The notes under the pieces are model-generated. The model saw only the letters and a program-made list of their open reading frames with translations. It had not been told where the DNA came from and made no database searches. Positions 35,801 through 45,600 of a DNA stretch of 64,000 nt are shown piece after piece. Both the position numbers and the translations under genes were made by a program. Every line of letters starts with the position of its first letter. The first letter of the stretch is position 1. Source of the stretch: Dallia pectoralis (lineage: Eukaryota > Chordata > Actinopteri > Esociformes > Umbridae); contig CM055757.1 in NCBI GenBank assembly GCA_029465975.1, positions 3,943,839 to 4,007,838 of the forward strand. The letters run 5' to 3'.

Positions 35801-38800
35801 ATTCAAAAAAATGTATTATTAGGCTTTACACTTTTGTTCAAGACACTCTTTGCCTTTGTCTTGTTCTTCCTCTGTCTCTTGTGACAGACTGCAGAACTTG
35901 CAGAGTACACTGCTAAGATTGCCTTGCTGGAGGAGGCCAAGCGGACCCAGGAGGAGGAGGCAGAGACCTGGCAGACCAGGGTGAGTCTGGTAAACATCTA
36001 GTCTGAACAGACCAGGTGAGTCTGATTCACCTTCACTCTGAACAGACCAGGTGAGTCTGATTCACCTCCACTCTGAACAGACCAGGGTGAGTCTGATTCA
36101 CCTCCACTCTGAACAGACCAGGTGAGTCGGATTCACCTTCACTCTGAACAGACCAGGTGAGTCGGATTCACCTCCACTCTGAACAGACCAGGGTGAGTCT
36201 GATTCACCTTCACTCTGAACAGACCAGGTGAGTCGGATTCACCTCCACTCTGAACAGACCAGGGTGAGTCTGATTCACCTCCACTCTGAACAGACCAGGT
36301 GAGTCTGATTCACCTCCACTCTGAACAGACCAGGGTGAGTCTGATTCACCTCCACTCTGAACAGACCAGGTGAGTCTGATTCACCTTCACTCTGAACAGA
36401 CCAGGTGAGTCTGATTCACCTCCACTCTGAACAGACCAGGGTGAGTCTGATTCACCTCCACTCTGAACAGACCAGGTGAGTCGGATTCACCTTCACTCTG
36501 AACAGACCAGGTGAGTCGGATTCACCTCCACTCTGAACAGACCAGGGTGAGTCTGATTCACCTTCACTCTGAACAGACCAGGTGAGTCGGATTCACCTCC
36601 ACTCTGAACAGACCAGGGTGAGTCTGATTCACCTCCACTCTGAACAGACCAGGTGAGTCTGATTCACCTCCACTCTGAACAGACCAGGGTGAGTCTGATT
36701 CACCTCCACTCTGAACAGACCAGGTGAGTCGGATTCACCTCCACTCTGAACAGACCAGGGTGAGTCTGATTCACCTCCACTCTGAACAGACCAGGTGAGT
36801 CGGATTCACCTCCACTCTGAACAGACCAGGGTGAGTCTGATTCACCTCCACTCTGAACAGACCAGGTGAGTCGGATTCACCTCCACTCTGAACAGACCAG
36901 GTGAGTCGGATTCACCTCCACTCTGAACAGACCAGGGTGAGTCTGATTCACCTTCACTCTGAACAGACCAGGTGAGTCTGATTCACCTTCACTCTGAACA
37001 GACCAGGTGAGTCGGATTCACCTCCACTCTGAACAGACCAGGTGAGTCTGATTCACCTCCACTCTGAACAGACCAGGGTGAGTCTGATTCACCTCCACTC
37101 TGAACAGACCAGGTGAGTCTGATTCACCTTCACTCTGAACAGACAAGGGTGAGTCTGATTCATCTCCACTCTGAACAGACCAGGTGAGTCTGATTCACCT
37201 TCACTCTGAACAGACCAGGTGAGACTGATTCACCTCCACTCTGAACCAACCAGGGTGAGTCTGATTCACCTTCACTCTGAACAGACCAGGGTGAGTCTGA
37301 TTCACCTCCACTCTGAACAGACCAGGTGAGTCGGATTCACCTCCACTCTGAACAGACCAGGGTGAGTCTGATTCACCTTCACTCTGAACAGACCAGGTGA
37401 GTCGGATTCACCTCCACTCTGAACAGACCAGGGTGAGTCTGATTCACCTCCACTCTGAACAGACCAGGTGAGTCGGATTCACCTCCACTCTGAACAGACC
37501 AGGGTGAGTCTGATTCACCTCCACTCTGAACAGACCAGGTGAGTCGGATTCACCTCCACTCTGAACAGACCAGGGTGAGTCTGATTCACCTCCACTCTGA
37601 ACAGACCAGGTGAGTCGGATTCACCTCCACTCTGAACAGACCAGGGTGAGTCTGATTCACCTCCACTCTGAACAGACCAGGTGAGTCGGATTCACCTCCA
37701 CTCTGAACAGACCAGGTGAGTCGGATTCACCTCCACTCTGAACAGACCAGGGTGAGTCTGATTCACCTTCACTCTGAACAGACCAGGTGAGTCTGATTCA
37801 CCTTCACTCTGAACAGACCAGGTGAGTCGGATTCACCTCCACTCTGAACAGACCAGGTGAGTCTGATTCACCTCCACTCTGAACAGACCAGGGTGAGTCT
37901 GATTCACCTCCACTCTGAACAGACCAGGTGAGTCTGATTCACCTTCACTCTGAACAGACAAGGGTGAGTCTGATTTATCTCCACTCTGAACAGACCAGGT
38001 GAGTCTGATTCACCTTCACTCTGAACAGACCAGGTGAGACTGATTCACCTCCACTCTGAACCAACCAGGGTGAGTCTGATTCACCTTCACTCTGAACAGA
38101 CCAGGTGAGGCTGATTCACCTCCACTTTGAACAGACCAGGTGAGTCTGATTCACCTCCACTCTGAACAGACCAGGTGAGTCTGATTCACCTTCACTCTGA
38201 ACAGACAAGGGTGAGTCTGGTAAACATCTATTCTGAACAGACCAGGTTCTGAGCCATTCTGAAGGATCCACTGAGTGGGAACCCTAAACCAAACACACCT
38301 GCCAGGCAGTGCAACCATCAATTCACTGCTGTGGATGTGAAAATGGCATGATTTATTGGATATTGATTAAATGTTTGACTATTCCATGTATTGATGTATT
38401 CATTTATTAAATGTTGCCGTCTCTACTGGCAGGCTCGAGTGGTGGAAGAGGATCTTGTGAAGACAAAGGAGGAGCTTCACATGGTGATGGCGGCTCCAGC
38501 AGCCCCGCCCTCACCTGACAGCAGTCACAGCAGTCACAGTAGCCATAGTGACCACGAGGAGAACGAGGACAACAACAGTTGCAGCGCAGAACTCCAGCAG
38601 CAGGACATCAATGACCACAGGCTGGAGGAGGAGCGGATCACAGAGGCAGAGAAGAACAAACGCATCCAGGCACAGCTGATGGTGAGTCAAAGACCAATAT
38701 CTGTCTCTGTGGTCCTCGTGATCTCCTCAAGACTTCTCTGTGTTCTCTGTGTTCTCCTGATGACCTCCCTTTGGTCCCAATGACCTCATTGGGGTCTTCA

Positions 38801-39601
38801 TGACCTCTCTCAGGTCCCCTAGACCTCCTCATGGCCACTCAGTGGTCCTCAAGACCTCCTCATAAACTCTCTGTGGTCATCGTGACCTCTACATGACCTC
38901 TCTCTGGTCCTCATGTCATACAAGCACTACAGTAGAGTTGGTCAGAGCATTTCCTATGCATATGCATTTACAACAACATTACACCCTGGGTTCAAAAACC
39001 CCGGGTTCAAAAACCAGAGTGTGTCTCAGGTTGTCGCGACGGAGTGACTCATAGTGCATAGTGAAACTCTGGACCTTCTCTCATGGCATACTAGCGACCC
39101 CTTCAGGCTGGTCAGGCAATTGCAGGTTGTATGTGTTTGTTAGCATGTTTGATGATGCCAGCTAACATCCTTAGAGCTGTGTGGATATATAATAAGCATG
39201 GCTTTGCAAGGTACTGTATGTGTCTGAAGATGCCATGACCAGTCCTGATCTTCCCTCACAATTCTGTCAGGATATGTCAAGGCCCTAACTACTGAATGGA
39301 CTACACCATTAAGAGAAAATAACGGTGGTGCAAATAAATTCATAATAATAACAAAAGAGCAGTTTGTGTTGTCTGGAACTAGACCCTTACAGTCTACTTC
39401 GTTTATGTCAAAACTGTCTTTGTTCTCCTTCTGTAGTCATTGAGTGCAGAGCTGGCGGAGACCAGAGACGAAACCAGGAAGACTCAGAACGATCTGCTCC
39501 ACACGGAGAACGTCCGAGTTGGCCGAGACAAATACAAGACCCTGCGACAGATCCGTATGGGCAACACAAAGCAGAGAGTGGACGAGTTTGAGGCCTTATA
39601 G
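24770..39601 (+). CDS. ezr: Ezrin (ERM family membrane-actin linker)
   Basis: Fourteen coding exons: 24770-24781, 27286-27369, 27634-27729, 28947-29069, 29185-29336, 31086-31169, 31396-31542, 32497-32593, 32954-33117, 34476-34606, 35063-35223, 35888-35980, 38433-38681 and 39437-39601. They sum to 1,758 nt (585 residues; human ezrin 586). ERM proteins link cortical actin to membrane proteins. Exons 1-9 encode the FERM domain (INIRVTTMDAELEF, GLREVWYFGL, LYTDTRGFHTWLKYDKK, LEMYGVNFFDIKNKKGTELW, LTPNIGFPWSEIRNI, FVFYAPRL, GNHELYMRRRKPD). Exons 9-13 encode the alpha-helical coiled coil. Exon 14 encodes the actin-binding tail ending DKYKTLRQIRMGNTKQRVDE then FEAL, with the regulatory Thr in KYKTLR conserved. 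The FEAL end, VSAQEV, LRLHEFEE and KKAER favour ezrin over radixin or moesin. Between the coiled coil and tail the usual polyproline is replaced by APAAPPSPDSSHSSHSSHSD. Fish have ezra and ezrb; which one this is cannot be decided here. Confidence 0.95.
27471..27600 (+). mobile_element. tRNA-derived SINE fragment
   Basis: CCTAGTGGTTAGCGTTGGGC resembles an A-box-type tRNA head, followed by a B-box-like GTTGATTCTAGAGCC. The tail CCCAACCCTAATTCCTCTGG with GATTTATAGCTCTAAATGA is a decayed form of the conserved tail of fish V-type SINEs. The copy is degraded. It lies in ezr intron 2. Confidence 0.6.
28255..28800 (+). pseudogene. Decayed LINE reverse-transcriptase fragment
   Basis: Translated pieces in shifting frames resemble a non-LTR reverse transcriptase: a CHRPISILQYLFKVFEKLVH-like segment, then VLNDIIATIDKKHHCAAVYM, DLS followed by a stop, and later TWFSNYL. 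The order matches fish LINE polymerases. Stops and frame breaks show it is dead. It occupies ezr intron 3. The clade (L2, Rex or CR1-like) is uncertain. Confidence 0.6.
29088..29157. repeat. (CA)n-rich tract in ezr intron 4
   Basis: Interrupted CA repeats start about 20 bp after the exon 4 donor and fill most of this 115-bp intron. Confidence 0.9.
29337..30829 (+). repeat. ezr: 45-bp minisatellite starting exactly at the ezr exon 5 donor
   Basis: About 33 copies of a 45-bp unit beginning GTGAGTCAGGGCTGTGGATT. The first unit begins with the authentic splice donor of exon 5, so each copy repeats GTGAGT. Because 45 is a multiple of three, one frame stays open for 511 codons (VSQGCGLSEGLGFIE repeats). 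That frame is not joined to exon 5: reading through in the ezrin frame meets TGA at 29338-29340. It is regarded as non-coding. Confidence 0.96.
31562..31672. repeat. Degenerate GACTGGCTGACA repeat in ezr intron 7
   Basis: Imperfect units built from ACTGACTGGC and AGACTGGC start about 15 bp after the exon 7 donor (31543). Confidence 0.75.
31788..32318. repeat. 38-bp minisatellite in ezr intron 7, two alternating unit types
   Basis: About fourteen units contain CATCCACCAGCCCAGTTTAC and then alternate between CTACCTTGACTT and CTACCCGTACTT ends. The alternation suggests growth by 76-bp dimers. Confidence 0.9.
32775..32880. repeat. Alternating purine-pyrimidine (GT/GC) tract in ezr intron 8
   Basis: CACGTGCACGTGCACGTGCG is followed by GTGTGTG-rich and then GCGTGCGCG sequence. 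It ends about 75 bp before the exon 9 acceptor. Such sequence can adopt Z-DNA; that is inference. Confidence 0.85.
33126..34405. repeat. 18-bp minisatellite in ezr intron 9
   Basis: About 70 copies of TACCTACATATACAATAA with variants (TACAGATACAATAA; ATACCATAA). The array starts about 10 bp after the exon 9 donor (33118). The 18-bp period yields a 177-codon and a 217-codon open frame on the minus strand; these are repeat shadows. Confidence 0.95.
35972..38240 (+). repeat. ezr: 35/36-bp minisatellite seeded at the ezr exon 12 splice junction
   Basis: About 63 units in which the end of exon 12 (CAGACCAGG) and its donor (GTGAGTCTG) are repeated together, joined by a spacer reading ATTCACCTCCACTCTGAA. 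Units are of two kinds, CCAGG|GTGAGTCTG and CCAG|GTGAGTCGG. The first and last units share a different spacer (GTAAACATCT). A longer-range copy exists: the rare AGACAAGGGT variant at 37141 recurs at 37956, about 815 bp on, followed by the same order of rare variants. Confidence 0.96.
38700..38915. repeat. Very degenerate CTCATGACCTCTCT repeat in ezr intron 13
   Basis: Irregular units of about 30 bp containing GACCTC and TGTGGTCCTC begin about 20 bp after the exon 13 donor. Confidence 0.55.
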
Positions 39602-42600
39602 GCTAAATAAAGGCCAAAGAGAAAGAGAGAGAGAAATTATCCTCCAGGAATCCTTAAAAAAATATCCTTGATCTCCAGAAGGTTTTTATGGCAGCAATGC
39701 TGTGCTTTGTTTAACCTGATGTCAAACATCTCCAACTCAACTGTTATTTAGATGAGGAGAGACGTCTTAGACGCACTGATAAAGAGCATTTATGACATTT
39801 TAAAAACCCAACCTTTTTGATGATAATTGATACTGCCGACTTTACAAACAACGCTCCTTATTGCTCTTGAAACACAGTTGCAACACTATAGGATGTGATA
39901 ATCCAAGCTGGTATGGGAAATAATTATTGTGAAGAAAATATATGTTGGTTTCATTTATGCATTTGAATGACAGTGAATATTGTCTCCACAATCAACTCAA
40001 ATAGCAGCCCCTAAAAGAAGCAGGTTGTATACATTTCTATCTAAACATGATTTACAAATTCTGAAAAGTTTACCCAAACTGTTTTTTGGTGTGCTGTGTA
40101 ATCTGTGAACATTTCCCTGTTTTGTGAAACAACACAATCCTCTCAAACAGGGCAGCCACTGTCTCAGTTATCGCAGACTAATAATCATAATATAAATATT
40201 CATAATGCACAATAAATTAAAACTAAATTCTGACATCTTAATGTTTTATTAATCAGAGAGGGTGGTTGTCAGTCTTGTCACTTTTTAATGTATCTCGTTA
40301 AGTAGTGGTGGGGCCTACAATGGCTTTCTAGTTCCTCCATATTGCCCTACTTTTGACTAAAACTTCAGCACTTCATAGGGTATAGGTTGTGAATTGAGGA
40401 CTTCATAGGGTATAGGTTGTCAATTAAGGACTTCATAGGGTATAGGTTGTCATTTGAAGACGTCATAGGGTATAGGTTGTCAATTGAGGACTTCATAGGG
40501 GATATGTTGTCAATTGAGGACTTCATAGGGTGTAGGTTGTCAATTGAGGACTTCATAGGGTGTAGGTTGTCAATTGAGGACTTCATAGGTTGTAGGTTGT
40601 CAATTGAGGACTTCATAGGGTGTAGGTTGTCAATTGAGGACTAAGGATGCTATCGACATTTGTGCGATTTTGCCCATTGGACAAAAGCATCCTTTGTCAT
40701 TAGCATCTGCATATATAATAACATACATGCTATTGACTATTACCTTATTTCACGAGATATCCTAAGCCTGTTGTGCTGGGAAAATAAATACTGTTGTCCC
40801 ACATACTGCACAATAAACCCACTGAAATCCAAATGGATGTTTGATGATGTATAACCAGTGAATTAGCCCGATAGCAATGTGTCCTGAAATCAAGGACACT
40901 CGGCCGCTGCACAATCAATTGTTATTGAAGGGACGTGCCGCTTGTGGTAAGTGATAACCAGTATTTACGCAACAAGAGGTTTAGCTAATTACGTTGCTAG
41001 ACAACTACATATGAAGCGTGGAAACCTTATCTGTTTAAACAGGCAGGGTCAACATAGAAGTTCTGGCTAGACGATACACTCATGATAAATATGATTTAAG
41101 TATTCGTTGAACGGTTACACATTTTCGTCTTCTGGAAGTTCATGCCGGCAGAACAATATTCCATTCTCAACAATATTCAATGCTTATTTCATGCAACTAA
41201 CTCAGGTGTCATGCATTTTGAGCCAATTCAGAAAAAAAAAATGTAGTTAAGAAATCCTCGTCAGGAAAAGCAATAAAAACGAATAAATAGGTAACTAATC
41301 AAATGCTTGAACCGCCTCTTAGGAAACGGAAAAATAATCTTATACTCCGAACATAACATTCCCCGAGCTTGGGAATAGTAATCAAAAACTGTTTAACTCT
41401 GAATAAGCACGAGTTATTTCTGGTTCGAGGCAGTTGTGAAATCTCTTTTGATAACGGCTGTTATGAGTTTCTGCAAGACCTTAGACCTTAATATACCAAC
41501 ATTAACCAATGTCTAACCCCTCGAAATGTCCAGGCCATCTGATGTGCACAAAAGACAACATGTGCAAAAGAGAATCAATATATTATATACTAGTTCCATT
41601 TGCACCAAACCAAAACCTGTACATTTTTTCTAGGACAAACACTTGAACGGGTACAGGAGAACGGGCACGGCAGTCTACAGTTCTGTGTCAACAGGATTAA
41701 TGTAACGGTGAAACAAAGGATGACATGGAAGCAGTTGCAGATGTGTGCAGAGCTTCTCCATGGTCCAGTTTGGCTGCACCCAGCAGTGGTTCATTCTGTC
41801 ACAAGTCGGGTTGAAGCAGAACACTGGGCCAGACCTGGCGCGTAAAAACAACTCCGTACAACACTGACTGACAATGGGGAAAACCAAAACCTAAATAAGG
41901 CTCCCAACAAGAGATGACGCAAAACAGCGCTGCCTCTAAATTAAGAACCACCAAAACCATTTTCAGGTGGTGACACATTAAGTGGGATTTGGTATTGCAG
42001 AAATGACAACATTTCTGACTTTACCCATCCTCTCGTTTTGTATTGTACACTGGAATATAGTCTCTTTAGTTTCTAATAAAATAAAATGTTATTGGGTTAG
42101 AGTAAGATGTGAAATTAACCTCTGATCTGGTGAACTAGGTGCGGAAACCTGAAACAGTATACGTTTGTCTGCAAAACTGTATCACTCAGTTATCTGGAAA
42201 TGTTATAATATCATCATATATCATTACATAAATATATTTATATTTATATATATAGATATATTGCAAAAGTGCCTATCACGAACAGGTGGCAAACAAAGCA
42301 TTTACTCTTGAGACTGTAAATATAGAAGCTTATGTGAGACGAATCTATTTTAAAAAAGTGTAATTGGGAACTGACATAGATACACAAAGAATAGAGAATG
42401 ATGTTATAGCCACTGTAAACGTGGAAGTGAGTTTGAGTCTAGTATGGAACGCTTTTAACGCCCAGAAATCCCTTGGACCAGAGCTTTACTCCATATGCTC
42501 CTGACTTGACCAGACGTCCAAATATAGGACGAGACCTCCCACTGCGCCCTGGAGCTGGTTCTGAAAGGACAGCAGCCGGGCTCCCGGTACATGGGAGCCT

Positions 42601-42692
42601 CTGCAGACCAATATCTGTGTTTTAAATCCGTCTCATAGCATGAATAAGCAACCGTAGTGGTTTAATTATAAGACGAGCTGTGCGTCTTTATG
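39602..42692. other. ezr 3' UTR and ezr-K2P intergenic region
   Basis: An AATAAA lies only five bases after the ezr stop (39606-39611), and a more usual one near 40,210. After the 30-bp minisatellite at 40,371-40,645 no gene was recognised. The last part should include the K2P promoter and leader. The open frame at 41,600-41,845 shows no domain and is probably chance. Confidence 0.5.
40371..40645. repeat. 30-bp minisatellite downstream of ezr
   Basis: Nine copies of a unit containing TATAGGTTGTCAATTGAGGA and CTTCATAGGG. The 30-bp period gives open frames on both strands that are not genes. Confidence 0.95.
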
Positions 42693-45600
42693 ATGAAGAA
42701 ACAGAACGTACGGACACTTGTCCTCATCGTCGGCATATTCACCTACCTGCTGGTGGGGGCTGCGGTCTTCGATACACTGGAGTCCAAACAGGAGAAAAGC
42801 CATAAGAAGAAGCTGGATGAGAGGAAATACGAACTCATGCGCAAATTCAACTTGACCAAAGTGAACTTTGACGAGCTTGAAGTGGTGATGTTACAACTGA
42901 AACCGCACAAAGCCGGCGTGCAGTGGAAATTCGCCGGATCGTTTTACTTCGCCATCACTGTGATAACTACAATTGGTAAGATAAACTCATGTGATAACTA
43001 CAATAGGTAAGATAAACTCATGTGATAACTACAATAGGTTTGATAAACTAATGTGATAACTACAATAGGTAAGATAAACTCATGTGATAACTACAATAGG
43101 TAAGATAAACTCATGTGATAACTACAATAGGTATCAACTCATGTGATAACTACAATAGGTAAGATAAACTCATGTGATAACTACAATAGGTATCAACTCA
43201 TGTGATAACTACAATAGGTAAGATAAACTAATGTGATAACTACAATAGGTAAGATAAACTCATGTGATAACTACAATAGGTTTGATAAACTAATGTGATA
43301 ACTACAATAGGTAAGATAAACTCATGTGATAACTACAATAGGTAAGATAAACTCATGTGATAACTACAGTAGGTAAGATAAACTCATGTGATAACTACAA
43401 TAGGTTTGATAAACTCATGTGATAACTACAATAGTATGTAATTGATAAACTAGGTATGATAAACTCTAATGTGATAACTACAATAGGTAAGATAAACTAC
43501 AATAGGTAAGATAAACTAATGTGATAACTACAATAGGTAAGATAAACTAATGTGATAATAGATAAACAATGTGATAACTACAATAGGTAAGATAAACTCA
43601 TGTGATAACTACAATAGGTAAGATAAACTCATGTGATAACTACAATAGGTAAGATAAACTCATGTGATAACTACAATAGGTAAGATAAACTCATGTGATA
43701 ACTACAATAGGTAAGATAAACTCATGTGATAACTACAATAGGTAAGATAAACTCATGTGATAACAATAGGTAAGATAAACAATAGGTAAGATAAACTAAT
43801 GTGATAACTACAATAGGTAAGATAAACTCATGTGATAACTACAATAGGTAAGATAAACTAATGTGATAACTACAATAGATAAACTCAATGTGATAACTAC
43901 AATAGGTAAGATAAACTCATGTGATAAACAATAGGTAAGATAAACTCATGTGATAACTACAATAGGTGATGTGATAACTACAATAGGTAAGATAAACTCA
44001 TGTGATAACTACAATAGGTAAGATAAACTCATGTGATAACTACAATAGGTAAGATAAACTCATGTGATAACTACAATAGGTAAGATAAACTCATGTGACT
44101 CATGTGATAACTACAATAGGTAAGATAAACTCATGTGATAACTACAATAGGTAAGATAAACTCATGTGATAACTACAATATGTGTAAGATAAACTAATGT
44201 GATAACTACAAATAGATAAACTCATGTAAATGTGATAACTACAATAGGTAAGTAAGATAAACTAATGTGATAACTACAATAGATAAGATAAACTAATGTG
44301 ATAACTACAATAGGTAAGATAAACTCATGTGATAACTACAATAGGTATCAACTCATGTGATAACTACAATAGGTAAGATAAACTAATGTGATAACTACAA
44401 TAGGTAAGATAAACTCATAAACTACAGTATAAGATAAACTCATGTGATAACTACAATAGGTTTGATAAACTCATGTGATAACTACAATAGGTAAGATAAA
44501 CTAATGATAAACAATAGGTAAGATCATGTGATAACTACAATAGGTAAGATAAACTAATGTGATAACTACAATAGGTAAGATAAACTAATGTGATAACTAC
44601 AATAGGTAAGATAAACTCATGTGATAACTACAATAGGTAAGATAAACTAATGTGATAACTACAATAGATAAGATAAACTAATGTGATAACTACAATAGGT
44701 AAGATAAACTCATGTGATAACTACAATAGGTATCAACTCATGTGATAACAATAGGTTTGATACAATAGTAAGTAAGATAAACTCATGTGATAACTACAAT
44801 AGGTTTGATAAACTCATGTGATAACTACAATAGGTAAGATAAACTCATGTGATAACTACAATAGGTAAGATAAACTCATGTGATAACTACAATAGGTAAG
44901 ATAAACTCATGTGATAACTACAAATAGGTAAGATAAACTCATGTGATAACTACAATAGGTATCAACTCATGGATAACTACAATAGGTAAGATAAACTCAT
45001 GTGATAACTACAATAGGTATAACTACAATAGGTAAGATAAACTCATACTACAATAGGTAAGATACACTCATGTGATAACTACAATAGGTAAGATAAACTC
45101 ATGTGATAACTACAATAGGTAAGATAAACTCATGTGATAACTACAATAGGTAAGATAAACTCATGTGATAACTACAATAGGTAAGATAAACTCATGTGAT
45201 AACTACAATAGGTAAGATAAACTCATGTGATAACTACAATAGGTAAGATAAACTCATGTGATAACTACAATAGGTAAGATAAACTCATGTGATAACTACA
45301 ATAGGTAAGATAAACTCATGTGATAACTACAATAGGTATCAACTCATGTGATAACTACAATAGGTAAGATAAACTCATGTGATAACTACAATAGGTTTGA
45401 TAAACTCATGTGATAACTACAATAGGTAAGATAAACTCATGTGATAACTACAATAGGTATCAACTCATGTGATAACTACAATAGGTTTGATAAACTAATG
45501 TGATAACTACAATAGGTAAGATAAAGTCATGTGATAACTACAATAGGTAAGATAAACTCATGTGATAACTACAGTAGGTAAGATAAACTCATGTGATAAC

